Positions 34,991 through 47,406 of a stretch of DNA of 64,000 nt are shown here, in pieces. Position 1 is the first letter of the stretch. Each line of letters opens with the position of its first letter. The notes under the pieces were generated by a model. The model was not told the origin of the DNA and made no database searches. It saw nothing but the letters and a program-made list of their open reading frames with translations. The translations under genes were made by a program, and so were the position numbers. Source of the DNA: Galeruca laticollis (taxonomy: Eukaryota; Arthropoda; Insecta; Coleoptera; Chrysomelidae). The stretch is taken from the NCBI GenBank assembly GCA_963921935.1, contig OY998178.1, positions 42,276,951 through 42,340,950 of the forward strand, read 5' to 3'.

Positions 34991-35215
34991 TATCGTTTAG
35001 GGGTAGTTTCATCCACCCCGACGGCTTCTAAGTGGGTACGGAGGGCGGTAAATGATTTCTAGGGGCATTTGCAACGTTCCTGTGAATATCATCCTGGAAG
35101 TCGAACTAGAAGTCGAGGTTCTGAATTAGTTTTGTATATTGTTATCGTTTATGCGTGGTCTCATACACCCCGACGGCTTCTAAGTGGGTACAAGGAGCGG
35201 AAGATGATTTTTAAA
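34991..35215. repeat. Direct repeat of about 75 bp, 152 bp apart, with GC-rich core
   Basis: TATCGTTTA(G/T) starts copies at 34991 and 35143. Both share an identical CACCCCGACGGCTTCTAAGT followed by GGGTAC, then a diverging GGAG(G/C).GG(T/A)A.ATGATTT. The GC-rich core stands out in very AT-rich surroundings. Confidence 0.7.
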
Positions 35216-36805
35216 GACAACTATAATATATATGTATATTAAATTTTAAAACAGAATTTGTTGCAATTACATTCAATTTTACTATTTTAACTGCTGGAAA
35301 TCAACTGCTAAACTTCACCCGTTATTATTATAACGTTCGTCTTGCTTATGTTTATTTCCATTTTAATTCGTTCAACCCCTTTATTCCATATATTTACTAA
35401 GTTGTATATTTTATTTTTTGAATTTACAGTCAATACTATGCTGAGTTACTGACATCAAATTGATACTACCAGAAATCAAAGTCGGTATCCTTCTTTACAT
35501 TTTCTATTTGTACAAACGAATGTTGTAGTCACGGAATCTCGGATAAATATATTCGAATTCTTTAATATTATTTGTTCACGGTGTAACTTGAAAATGGAAA
35601 CACTATTCACCTACTCATAAAATCAAAAACTATCAAATCACATACAACATTCTCCAAATAATGTTTCTAATAATTTAAATGGCCCGACAAAGACATTTTT
35701 TTATTTGGCCAGGTAATGAAACAGACAAAATGGATCGTGTGTGTAGCATTCAATCGTCACATCTGGTCAAAAACGCGACACGAAACGACGCATCAGGTAT
35801 GGACCACAGCGACAACCTTTCTGTAAATACCGTTACTGTTAGTTGATTTTTTGTTTCTTTTCGATTATAGAATGAAAGAACCTCATTCACATTTATAAAT
35901 AATGAATGAAAAATGTTGTGGGCTGAACTTAACAAGATAGGTCGCGAGAGGTCTCGCCTAACATGAGAATTAGGCTCAATCATATTTAAATTTGGTGAAT
36001 TGTAATAGTACATGCGATTAATATATCAAACGTTTTATTTTCTGAATGTTTAACAAGTTAATATGTAAATTAAGTGTTATAAAACGCAGATCACCAAATA
36101 TACTTTAAATTAACGGTCAGCAACAGGCGTCCGTATTTGAACCGCGGAATGTCGACCCTCGGTTCGGCAGATATTGTTAAATATACCTATATATTAATTT
36201 AAATAATATCTTATAACTAGCTAGCCGCTAGCACTATATTTGAAAGCCACGTAAAATCTAACTAACTGAGTAATTACAATACTACCAAACTTGCCATCTA
36301 CGGATGTCAGTAAAACTTTGCGCCATGTACACGTCTCAAGTGACTCTAGAAAGAATGAAATTCCATTCAATAAACAATTAAAATACTTAACTAAATTTAA
36401 ATCACAAAAAATTTTGAAATCACGTAAAATACCATGTCGTTTATTAAATTTATCCGACTTTTTCTATTTTCAATTGATACAAAGAAACATTCTTCCAAAT
36501 AATTCTCAATTTACTGAAATTTATTCACATAAAATTTTTATATATACATAGTTATTTTCCTACTAATTTCAAGCTGATCTAAAAAATCATTTAGCAAGAA
36601 AAAAATGAATAACGTTGACTAAATATACTGAAACTGTTCTGCAAACCACCGTTGAGAAATGTGGTACTCCAAATTGCTCTGTGATATATTTTTTGGTTGG
36701 TTCACTAGTTACATTATAACGGCTGGTTATTCAAGAAAAATACTCTGAGGGCCAATATTAAAAATCTCAAAATGATATTCACCTGGGAATAACGGAAATA
36801 ACGTC

Positions 36806-36808
<3 letters not shown>
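35216..36808. other. AT-rich spacer
   Basis: Short reading frames only, with no family motif. No repeats apart from the microsatellite that follows. Confidence 0.35.

Positions 36809-36864
<56 letters not shown>
36809..36864. repeat. (AT)n microsatellite
   Basis: Uninterrupted AT dinucleotides over about 55 bp. Confidence 0.95.
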
Positions 36865-36870
<6 letters not shown>

Positions 36871-37499
36871 ATATCGTATATTTATATTGTTTTATTTATA
36901 ATCCATGAATGTTGTTCGGTTAGCTTAAATTAATTGTTGCGGCGATAATTTATAATTATTATTGTTTATTTTTAGCTCAGTGTAATTATATCAAGTAGAG
37001 CATGAGTACTCCTCAATCTCTTGAGTTCAGGTCTAAAGATTTTTATGTAATTTATTAATTTGTTTTATATATTTTCATAAAGAATTATTTGTTTTAGTCT
37101 TTTATTTAAAATAAAAAAATTATACCTTGTCTAAATTTATGTTGAGACGCCTATGGTATCAAACCTATTCCTTTCTTTAGTATTGACACGTGAAATGATC
37201 TGAATTTATCTATATAATTGGTTGTCACTATTATTAACTATTTTCTGTTTCTGATATTGTAATGAAACAACAATGACATACACTCTATTTATATAATCAA
37301 AAATATGGAATGAAAATGAGAAAAGAAGTACATATATCAACACAAACAAAATCTAAATCGAGTATGTTGAACAAATAACTATAACCTAATAAAATTTTAA
37401 ATGAGTGTACTATTAAAATGAATTTGAATGGCCAAATCAGATTTTTTTTAATTATTCAATTGGTTAACCAATAAAATTGCGCAACACTAACCTTACTAC

Positions 37500-37617
37500 C
37501 GATATCTTCTTCTGGCACCGACAATTAACAGTCTCCAACAACACAACTCTTCTATTAATGTGTCTACTGCATCTACTCCCTCTGGATACTTGACACAACT
37601 CCTCCAGGTAAGTTTTG
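37500..37617 (+). other. Possible exon ending in a strong splice donor
   Basis: An open stretch reads APTINSLQQHNSSINVSTAS and continues to a Leu-Leu-Gln end at CTCCAG followed by GTAAGT. It is Ser/Thr/Gln/Asn-rich. No convincing acceptor was found upstream, so this is only a candidate host or element exon. Confidence 0.2.
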
Positions 37618-38904
37618 AAATTATATTTCTTGTTATCTTTTAAAATAACTTATTTTTCCTTTTTAATTCAAATTCTAGTTTTACTAGTTTTTAAATATGT
37701 TTCAATGATAGTTTCAGTTTATTTAATTATTCTAATGTCTTTGATTTCTATCTATTTTAATCATTTATCTTTTGTACCTTCAATTAGCTTCTAAATCTTC
37801 TCAACTTACTTCTTCAACTTTATTTAACTTTTTTCGGTTACTTTTCTTGAGTTATACGAGGACTTCTCTTATATTTTATTATAATTTGAAAATTTCATTT
37901 ATCTACGTCCTCTCTCTTCAAAATATCACACCACATCTATCATTTTTCCAAATCAACAACCCTCATTTCCCCTGTCCGTTGCTATGGACAAAACTCATCA
38001 TCTCACTAGAATTTTTTAATAATAATTTAGAAATCAGAGGTTTTCATTTAATTTCATATTTTTCTTAACTATTTGATGATATTTAATGCTTTGTTTATTT
38101 CCCAAATAATTTAATTTATCTATTTAAAACTCTACTTTTCCAAAAATATCCCTATTTATAAAAAAAAACCTCTGATTGTATAAAACTATTCCATTCTAAA
38201 TGAAACAAATCTACAGTCTGATTACTCTGAAATACATATGCAATCCTTTTCCAATTATATTAGAATTCTTCCACAATTAGTGTTCATTATAAACGCGGAC
38301 TGAAATTTCTATTTACTAAATTTCTTTATATGTTATTTTACATCCTCGCTTTATACGCTTGTCAGAATTATATAGTTCTATGACAATGAATCCTGTCGCG
38401 CACAACGAAATCTGTCGCTGATGTTTCATGTTTTGAAATTATTTTGACATTCCAAGCTTGTTGACAGTTCTCAGTGTCATTATAATAGTAAACATCTAAA
38501 ATAATGAATTTGCTACTAATTCTTATTAAACATGATGTATTATATAATATAAATACATTTATTTATTCTTTTAGGGGTTTAGATACTTTTAATGACGTAT
38601 ATGCCAAATTTACAAATTATTATATTGTTTAAAGATGATTTTTATGGTCTGATATACAAGTTATGAGTGAATTATTTTAGGAAGCACTGACAATGGTGAG
38701 TGTTTTGAATATTATTTTAGCATCTCTATATTTACATTAAACAAATGATATCATAGGTACATATTCAATATATAACTAACTTTAATTTCATTCATATCAT
38801 GAAAAACAAATAATTCCCTATGTTTTGGCAACTTACAACCAAATTCAGGCTTGAAAACCTCATACTCCAATACCTTCGAACCCTTATAGATGTTGTGATG
38901 AGTT

Positions 38905-38906
<2 letters not shown>

Positions 38907-38958
<52 letters not shown>
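38907..38958. repeat. (AT)n microsatellite
   Basis: About 50 bp of AT dinucleotides. Confidence 0.95.
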
Positions 38959-38961
<3 letters not shown>

Positions 38962-39015
38962 GCAAAATGGTATTCTTGACGGTAGATAAATCAAAAATCT
39001 CTAAGATGTTGAGAG

Positions 39016-39019
<4 letters not shown>

Positions 39020-39055
<36 letters not shown>

Positions 39056-39070
39056 ATATATATGTATATA
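39020..39070. repeat. (TA)n microsatellite with TG interruptions
   Basis: TA dinucleotides with TGTG and ATG interruptions toward the right end. Confidence 0.9.
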
Positions 39071-41188
39071 TTTTAATAAAATAGTCCATCAAGGGAAAGG
39101 AAATCAGCATAGGCTGAAACAGGTATTATTGTACTAGAATTAATTTAAAACAAACATCCAGTATATTATTATTATGTAGTAAAACAGCATTATCATATAA
39201 ACTATTTCAATGATCTAAACACATACACATCAATAACATCAATTTCAAATAAAGAACTAAAGCAATTAAAAAACAAACTGTAATTGTCATACAACACACT
39301 GTATATAATACCATTTACAATAATTATCTTTTAAAGTGCGCGGAAATTTAAGTAACTAGTGATATTGTGAAGATTTGCCAGAAAAATGTATAATGAACCA
39401 ATAATATAAAATCTTTATCTTTGATTGGCTATCCATGACATAACAATACTAAAGCAATTTAAGAATTTCATAAGAAAAATCAAGACACCATATGTGATAT
39501 AAACTTATTAAGAGGTGATAAACAGTTTCATAGCAACGGAGGTTAGCAACGAAATTTATTGAAACAATTGAGAGACGAGAGATATTTGATTTGAAAGGAA
39601 GGCAGACATTTAAAAAAATTTGGAAAACTAAAATTGAAATTAACAGTAAAAAAATTAGTAAGTTACTTGAAAAGACGATATTAAAACCTCGAAAGAGGTG
39701 AACAATATACAAATAACTCAAAATAACACATTACAACATATGCAAATTGGAAATACGATGGATGAAATGGATAGTTGGAATACATTATGTGATCTATGAA
39801 CTAAGTTGGACACAGATAAGTTATTTTATTTATAATTTCTTTTGTGTTACAATAGACAACTGAATTTACCGATATTTTATGTGTTTGAACGTTTACAAAC
39901 GTGGTAGTTTATTCGTTTAGTTATAAGTGTAGTTAATATAAACTTACCTGTATTTAGTATTACTCACAGTTTACAAAGACATTTTTGAAAATCTTGATGA
40001 TTTAGTCACATAGTATATAGTCAGTAACATTATAATTCTTCATTTCCTTTCAGAATAACTAAATAAATTCACTATTTTTATATAATAACTATTTGAAACA
40101 TCAACTATAAACATTTTATTATAGGTTATATTTACGTTTTCTTATGAATCATATACATACTAGTAAAATCATCAAGTAATATTTTAGATTGAGTCGTTAT
40201 TTGTTTTCATATCACATATCTACGTTCTTTATTTGATACAATAAGTAAGTAAGAGATGACGATATTATTTGTATTTCTTTGCATTAAATTCAGAAAACAT
40301 TCTATGTTGTTTAAATTAGACAACCAATAATACACTATGCAATAGACGGGTGCTTTATAGATGAAAGAAATCAGTGCCGGACTCACCCATTACAAATTAA
40401 AACTAAAACAAATATTAAATAAGAGTCTCAATAGTCGGGGAAATAACATATCATAATCAGTGACGCAACATAATAAATTTAAAACTAAAGAGCATTCATC
40501 ATAATACATATAATTTATTAAGGGCTAGAAAAAATTAAGAAAATAATAATATAACAATATATTCAATTGATTTTATTTATGGTTTTTAAAGGGTGGCTAA
40601 TGAGGACGAAGAGGTGAAGTGGCTTACATTTCATCTATGACACTGAAATATGTCCCTCTTTCAACCAAACTTGGTGTATTATGATAATACTTCATTTTTG
40701 TCTTATTTTCTGAGATATCGCGGGTGGGTCCTTTTTAAAAATGTCCCGGTATATTTTCTTTGTGAACAACTCCACTCAGGAATAAAGCTCGGATAGGCAA
40801 CAAAAACTGAAGAAAAAGGCGCTTATATAGGCAAATATTTTTTTTTGAAAAAGGCAGAAATCTTAACATATATGCAAATGCTTTTAATTCCCTGATTATT
40901 AATAATAAGTTATTAAGAATTTATTTTAATATACAAAGTGAATTAACACAACATCACTAAACAATTGTTAATTAATAACTGCTTACACTATTCCGCAGAG
41001 ATGTTTCGACTAACTTAGAGGAATTTAATTTGTCCAAATTCCGTTTGTGAAGGGGAGTTCCACAATGCTGGTCAATAAAGTACTTTTTTCTCCAATCGTG
41101 GGAAAAGTGACACTATTTTGACCTGTTTTCTATGCGTAAAGCTCAACATTCCAGAATAGTGGGCAGTTGCTAAGCAATTAGAAAATAA
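39071..41188. other. AT-rich spacer
   Basis: No recognisable coding motif, RNA or mobile element end. Confidence 0.35.
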
Positions 41189-41215
41189 CAGTGCGGTAAT
41201 ATTCTTACCGCACTG
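41189..41215. repeat. Perfect short hairpin, 11-bp stem
   Basis: CAGTGCGGTAA-TATTC-TTACCGCACTG. A third partial GTGCGGTAATCTTA follows at about 41223. The function is unknown, and it may be a hairpin element core. Confidence 0.8.
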
Positions 41216-41578
41216 CTGTAGCGTGCGGTAATCTTACAAATGGATTATTACAATAAAATGAAACAAAGTAGGGTTTTAATTTTTATAGGTATTGATAAAG
41301 TTGTTATAAAAGAATTAAAAGAAACATCTAATTTATAACGATATTCTTGAACACAAATTAATTGTTGTTAATATTTACATTTATTGTACAGTTTGTACAA
41401 TTTGTAAATTGTACTCGAGGGCAGCGAGAATTTATAGACGTTGAAGCTGCATGTCTAATTGTTTGGTTTATCTCGTTTCGATCATTTTCATTTGAATCGA
41501 GGCAGGGGTGTTGAATATTTTATTAGCCACTTCTACTTTATTATTAAGTGATTCGTCAATATATTATCAACGATCGAA

Positions 41579-41726
41579 GAAAAAATAGTATGTATAATTC
41601 GTGGGAAAAGCATATTCCCAAACTCCTATGTTACCAGTCTCGTCGCTACGCTCCTCGTCTGGTAATTATCACAGTCGTTTGGGAATATTATGCTTTTACC
41701 ACTAATTATACAATATACTATTTTAT
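41579..41726. mobile_element. Hairpin (foldback) element, about 148 bp
   Basis: The left arm GAAAAAATAGTATGTATAAT.. and the right arm ending ..ATTATACAATATACTATTTT are reverse complements over about 65 bp. The centre is TCTCGTCGCTACGCTCCTCG. The tips match hairpins at 9092, 29155 and 53615. Confidence 0.8.
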
Positions 41727-42055
41727 AATTCGCGTATAAAAGAGACTTCATTATAACATTGTTTACAGTGTCACAATGAAGCTCTTTCAACACAGTTTTA
41801 GTAATTTTTGGTGTACAGTTGTTTATTGTATTTAGTTATATTTTCATTTGACATTTGACTTTAAACGCAGGCATCATTGTTAAATCAACACATAAAATCC
41901 GTATGATAGAAATTTCTTATTCGTTTTTTGCGTTGGTTTTCAGGTTTGACAATATTATTTCAAAGACTACTTAGAATAAGCATGTTCTTTCGTATTACTT
42001 CTATAGACCAGTAGCTTCACCAGGAAAAATAAATTTCACTTACAGTCAGAGCTCA

Positions 42056-42441
42056 TTTATTACAAACAATCCGAGTCGGAATCCATCAGATATTCCTTGT
42101 TCAATCGATTTTTTCTGTCCTAATCCTAATAAGTCTGTATCAGAATTTAAATTAGAAGAGTTCTCAGCTTCAACAGCCTTTATTCGAGCAACAGATAAAT
42201 CTTCTGAAATATATAAAACATTTCATGTTCAACTGACAGTAGGTTTGGGATTTAGTTTACTAACCATATAATTCTCCAATTGTTCGAGCTTTATGTACAT
42301 CCCAATCAGAAGCCGCTGACATGCATTTACTAATGGCTGTTTTAAGCTTCAACCCAATGAATTGATGCCCTTTATCCATGAGATAGGTACCGCCTCCACT
42401 GTGTTTTCATCCAGAAAAGTGACCACTATCCATGCAGACAT
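42056..42441 (-). pseudogene. Fragment of an arthropod 'VV.F.DE..VE.VP' gene (often paired with DUF4806)
   Basis: The minus-strand ATG at 42441 begins MSAWIVVTFLDENTVEAVPI followed by SW, the N-terminal signature of a large arthropod family of uncharacterised proteins, many with a C-terminal DUF4806 domain (from memory). A small frameshift near 42375 leads to HQFIGLKLKTAISKCMSAAS-DWDVHKARTIGELYG, which ends at a GTTAGT donor. After a TATTTCAG acceptor (about 42200) the next exon reads DLSVARIKAVEAENSSNLNS-DTDLLGLGQKKS and runs to about 42056. No DUF4806 part is visible. It lies about 300 bp inside the satellite arm at 42739 and may be cargo of that element or a host duplicate. Confidence 0.6.
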
Positions 42442-42738
42442 TGCGAAATTGACATGTGATCAACAGAAAGCATTAACAAAATTAGATACAAAACCTCCAC
42501 AAAAAAAATTAAATATAATACATTTTCTGTCACCAAATACCCCAAGGAAAAATCTCATCTTATTATATAGTTTTAATTATTTCTAGTTCAACATTTAAAA
42601 ATGTAGATTTTTTCAAAACAATATTTCATACTCATAGAACATAAAAATAATTCAAAAACATTAAACCAGTACTTACAGTGTTGAAACCAACAGTTAAATC
42701 TATTATATACCATATTATTTGTCATTGTGAAAAATATA

Positions 42739-43735
42739 TAAAAATAAACGGTTTTAAAGATTAAAACTATTTTTTCCGCATCTGTGGCCCTGAACAATAT
42801 TCTATCATAACATTGTTACTTGTATACACTTCGGGGGATGTATCGTGCTAATAAACCGAAATTTTTCCAAAAATAACCAAAAATTTAGTATATCTAGTTT
42901 TATAGGACCCGCTGTACTCGCTCTAGTCAACTGAAAATCAATAGGGTACATCTGTGAAGACACCTTGAACAATACTTATTCATAAAGTTGATCAATCGTA
43001 TACTCTCTGGAGGCTGTATCGTGCTAACAAACTGAAAATTCTCCAAAAATGACAAAAATTTGGTACTTGAAGTACCACAGCACCCGTTGTACTGGCTTTA
43101 GTGAGCTCAATATCAATAGGGTCCATCTTTAAGACGCTCTGAATAATATCCAATCATAAAATTCATCACTTGTATATACTCCGGAGGCTGTATCGTGCTA
43201 ACAAACTGAAATTTCTCCTAAAATGACAAAAATATCGTACTTAAAGTACTGTAGCACCGGTTGTATTGGCTCTGGTGAGCTGAAAATCAATAGGGTTCAT
43301 CAGTGAGATGCCCTGAATAATATTCAATCATAAAATTGGTGACTTGTTGAACTCCGGAGGCTGTATCGTGCTAACAAACTGAAATTTCTCGAAAAACGAC
43401 AAAATGTCGTACTTCAAGTACCATAGCACCCGTTGTACTGGCTCTGGTGAGCTGAAAATCAATAGGGTTCATCTGTGAAATGTCCTTAACAATATTCCAT
43501 CATAAAATTGGTGACTCCGGAGGCTGTATCGTGCTAACAAGACTTGCAAGGAAAAGTGGCCGACGACAACGACGACGACGACGACAAACACACAGGATTT
43601 TTTTTCTAAAAACCGTTTTTTCGTGTTGTTGTGATGGATAACGTAAAAATAACTCAAAAAAAATTTCAAATTTCCAACTTTTTTGTGGGTAAACCAATAC
43701 TTTTCTCTCATATTAGATAGGTTGGCGGAAAAGTA
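42739..43735 (-). repeat. Satellite-armed element, arm B (inverted relative to arm A)
   Basis: Read on the minus strand it starts at 43735 with TTACTTTTCCGCCAACCTAT. It passes the end sequence with an expanded CGA/GTC triplet run (about 43563-43587), then about four tandem units of about 175 bp. It closes with the same GGCCACAGATGCGG tail and TTTAATCTTTAAAACCGTTT. The length of about 997 bp matches the left arm of the compact copy at 56635. Units carry the internal palindromes CTCCGGAG and GGTACTT(G/C)AAGTACC. Confidence 0.88.
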
Positions 43736-44743
43736 AAAGTAGATATTCTTTAAAATTGATATCTATTTGATGACTATCATTAATCATGTAAAAATAGAAA
43801 TACATATCCATGATTGTGCGGCAATGCTACCATTTTTCTCAAAATATTATCTATAGGCAATGGCTACTAATTCACCTTCTTTGCTCACAAAATATACATG
43901 GATATCTGATGAGTCACAAGGACTGGATGGACGAGAAAAGTAATTACTAGTTTCAGTATATTTTTTTCTATGTACATATACTTTTTCCTTCTTACCTATG
44001 AAAAATTTCCAGACAAACCCTGCTTTAAAGTGTCAAATATGCTACTATTGCTGCTATTTCTTTTCTGTATACTCTACTACCTGTACTATTTTAACATAAA
44101 TACCAATTTCCATCGATTTCATCTGTGATTTCATGGTGAAATTTAAAATGATCTATTTCAAAGATGTTTCTCGGTATGATCGCGTGTTTTATATTATATA
44201 ATGACATTGCCACAAGGCTCAAGGTCTATGTGGGCGGGCGAGAGGATTCCTTATTTCGATTCGGGTTGTTCGACTGCAGTCACGATTTATATTCTACGCA
44301 TTAGCGTGCGACTAAGACTCACCATACTCATACATTTGAATCGGTTGTTCCAGTACAAATGGCTCTCGGCTCTATCTCAAAATCAGTTCAAAATACATGG
44401 AGAAAAATTATAACAAATGTGACCACAAGAAATATTTACAGGCTCAGTACCTCGTTAGTAGTAGTTATTCGATTCTAAACATAGAAAACCTTTTTCCAAT
44501 AAAATTGGATAGAACTGCATATCTAAATGCTGTAACTGGGTTTAGGTCGATAAAGATTCTCATTCCCATAAGCCTCAATTTATGGAAAGATATTCGTTTT
44601 AATAAGTAAAACTATGAAATTTCTTGAATATCAATTAAAACACGAGGATCTGGTACCCTTTCAAATATAAATATACAAAGAAAGAGAATAAGTACAATCG
44701 ACCTATATAAGGTTTACAGATTACAAGTTATGGAACACAAGGT
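43736..44743. other. Spacer without recognised genes
   Basis: Two overlapping short plus-strand frames (44201-44609) lack family motifs. Nothing else is supported. Confidence 0.35.
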
Positions 44744-45634
44744 TCAACGAAAAATTAATAAACCTTTTAGAATGAAAAAAAATTTATACGAAATATAGTA
44801 GAATTCTATACTTGCTAGCTGACTTGAATATAGGAACACATGGTTGAAGAGAAATTGGCGTTCTACAACATTACAAGTCATTATTGATTCGTTGTAAAGA
44901 TTTTCAGCTTGTGTTGTAGTTCGGAGTAACTTTGTTAACAGATACGGCTGTAAGAAGTATCCACTGACTCTAACCAACATGTAATGACCAAAATTACCAA
45001 TTTCAAATTTTCGTTTGAAGTTACTATTCTTGGTCATGTGTAGATCCTGGCCACCTTGCAACAATATTCCTAATATTTAAATTTGCTTCACTAACAGTTT
45101 GAACATTTAATGCAAAAAATGACTTTCTAGATCTGAATACTTCTGCATCATATCCACCAGGAGAGTATATTTTAATGAGGATGGAATCAATTGTTCAAAT
45201 CGTTCTTGGGACTGAAGCAATATTATAAAAATCTTCCATTTCGTGATGATTCTTATACATATAGAAGATGTATTCAGATCTCAGGTATGCAATTGCTAGA
45301 GACATTCTTTTAATAATTAATTCTACTGGCTGAAGCTCTTGATACTCCTATGAAATCTGCTGCGATTATATGTATACTTCCAGATGCACAAAAATTGTTC
45401 CATTAGTGTAATACATCCACCTCTGAAAAAATTGTAGATAGTACTTTATTTAAAATTGTAATTAAAAAAAATGTATATTCAACTTACCTATTAGTGCAAT
45501 GCAATTTGCTCTTCTACTTTATTTCAAATCTAATTCATCGTATTTAAGAAAACTATTGACTCTAGGTCTGTAAATTTTTGCTCTTTTTACATAAATGTAT
45601 TCTTCTTCAGATGTTTCGAAAATATTCATATTTC
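44744..45634 (-). pseudogene. HARBI1-like transposase relic
   Basis: The minus strand from about 45634 reads MNIFETSEEEYIYVKRAKIY-RPRVNSFLKYDELD. Then, with stops, come MEDFYNIASVPRTI near 45240, GGYDAEVFRSRKSFFALN and VQTVSEANLNIRNIVARW near 45160-45065. After a frame change come HDQ-like STHMTKNSNFKRKFEIG, GYFLQPYLLTKLLRT and ETTTQAENLYNE..-NVVERQF near 45000-44860. The order matches HARBI1-type DDE transposases. The catalytic first Asp region is degenerate (IDSI where relatives have a V.D.TH-like motif). The gene is heavily broken, and no ends were located. Confidence 0.75.
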
Positions 45635-46510
45635 GCTTTAAAAGTAATTCCAAAACTAAAATGCAAACTACAAAAAATCAGCTCAAATCTATGACAAAAT
45701 TTTGGGTTATATCACTTTTACGTATAAAAGTGCCAAAATCCCCACTTTTCCTTTAAAGTCGGCTTTTGGCGAAATATTGTTTTAAAATTGATTTTGAAAC
45801 GAAACTTTTTTGTTAAACGACGCTTTAAAATTGAAGTATGTCTTAAATTGATTATGAAATCGGTTGTTATAGTAATTGAAAACGAAAGCTATAATTTATT
45901 TAGAGAAATAAAACAAGCGAAATTTTTTATCTGAATGGAAAATCGATTATATCGAATGATCGGTAAAGTTTAATTTAAAGAAATTTACTGTCATAAATAA
46001 ATACTTGGTCGGAGTATGAAAACAGAAGAACAGACAGTTGACTGAAAATTAGTTGAAAGTGATTGACAGTTTGATATATCCTGAATGTTTTAATAGCAGA
46101 AATTAACTGTAAAATTGTTTTACATTTTTGATACTATATATTTATTTATTTACCTTTTAAATCTCGTATTGACCGCTTATATAATGAAAGATAGGCGACC
46201 ATAAAGGTAAAAGAATTTTAAGGAAATGTAAACATGAAGTAGCTTTCTTTAATTTTCTATAAAACATAACACCTCTTTTAGTTTGTGTGATATTTTTTTA
46301 CGACGTGTTACCTGAATAATTAGCTTGAATGAATTCTGAAACACCGCAATACAATGATTTATTTTATAGAGTACCATTAATTCACTTGAAATAGTTTTTA
46401 GGTGATTAAATGCAGTTTGCCTAATCGGATGTAGTTATTATAAATGTTTCTTAAAACGTATTCTACTGTCAAAAATAAAAATGATACTGAACACACTATA
46501 CCAACAATCA
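45635..46510. other. Spacer with a small hairpin
   Basis: CACTTTTACGTATAAAAGTG near 45714 is a perfect short palindrome with a small loop. No genes recognised. Confidence 0.35.
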
Positions 46511-46599
46511 CAATTACACAGTCTGACGCGCGACTGCTTACCTTCGAACTGTGAAGGCGATAACTTGGTTAACGAAACGTGCTTCAGACAGTGTAATTG
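46511..46599. repeat. Spaced inverted repeat (16 bp, 15 matching)
   Basis: CAATTACACAGTCTGA at 46511-46526 pairs with TCAGACAGTGTAATTG ending at 46599. The following sequence can be read as a short frame (NITNGSSNSNSVKNVSQIFE) of unknown nature. It may be the 5' part of a retroelement, but I cannot prove it. Confidence 0.5.
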
Positions 46600-47406
46600 C
46601 GAGTAGTGTGTACAATATGAATATCACCAATGGTTCCAGCAATTCCAACTCTGTCAAAAATGTCTCCCAAATATTCGAATTTTTGGTTAACTTCTTAGGC
46701 CTTACGGAGAATGTAACCATCAACACGTACGAATAGAATATTATTTGTCAACTGAAATATTGTTTGCCCCTTGCTGAAATTTAGTTGGGTTGTTTTGTTA
46801 CCTTTTTCTTTATTGTCAAACGGTGAAACAACGACGATTGGGATATGTTGCTAAGCTATACGCCACATTTGAGGTTGAAGTGAACTTCTGTAAGATATAC
46901 AGTTTCATCATTAGATGTGTGATTAGATGTTTTGTTACCATTTCTTTCTTGTGTTTTTGGACACTGTTCATCGTATTTTATATTGGATTTTGAAGTGTTA
47001 GGATCAATTTAAGAAACGATTTTTATAATTGTTAACAAAAAAAAAATAAAGACGCACGATTGAGTATCCATGGATTTCCTGAAAGAGAAACATTTAGAGT
47101 TCAAATTTGTGGTGTATTGGGAACACCTCCGTTGAGGTATTAGAACGCAGTGTCAAGGGACATTGACAAGTGACATTGAATTTTATTTTAATCTGGAGTA
47201 CCGTGTCTCTAGAGACAGGCTATCGTATCTATATTCTATGTAATTTTGTGTTAATAAAAGTAGTTTTTCTATAAAAGTAGTGGAAGTTAGTTATTAAACA
47301 TCCCTGTTTCGACCTGGCTGCAGATTTATCATTTTGTCGACGAGGTTGGGATAAAAGTGCGATTGAAATAGTGATTTTCAAACAGTGATTGACGAGGATC
47401 GCAAAC

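Noticed and set aside
43469..43711. Minus-strand frame with a polyvaline run
   Set aside because: It is produced by the CGA/GTC triplet run in the satellite-arm end sequence, and similar frames in the other copies are not conserved.
30192..43735. Maverick/Polinton element suggested by long inverted repeats and size
   Set aside because: No DNA polymerase B, retroviral-type integrase, packaging ATPase or capsid motif was seen between the arms.
30192..43735. Target duplication for the A/B arm pair
   Set aside because: Flanks outside TTACTTTTCC and GGAAAAGTAA do not share a convincing short direct repeat beyond AT-rich bases, so none was claimed.
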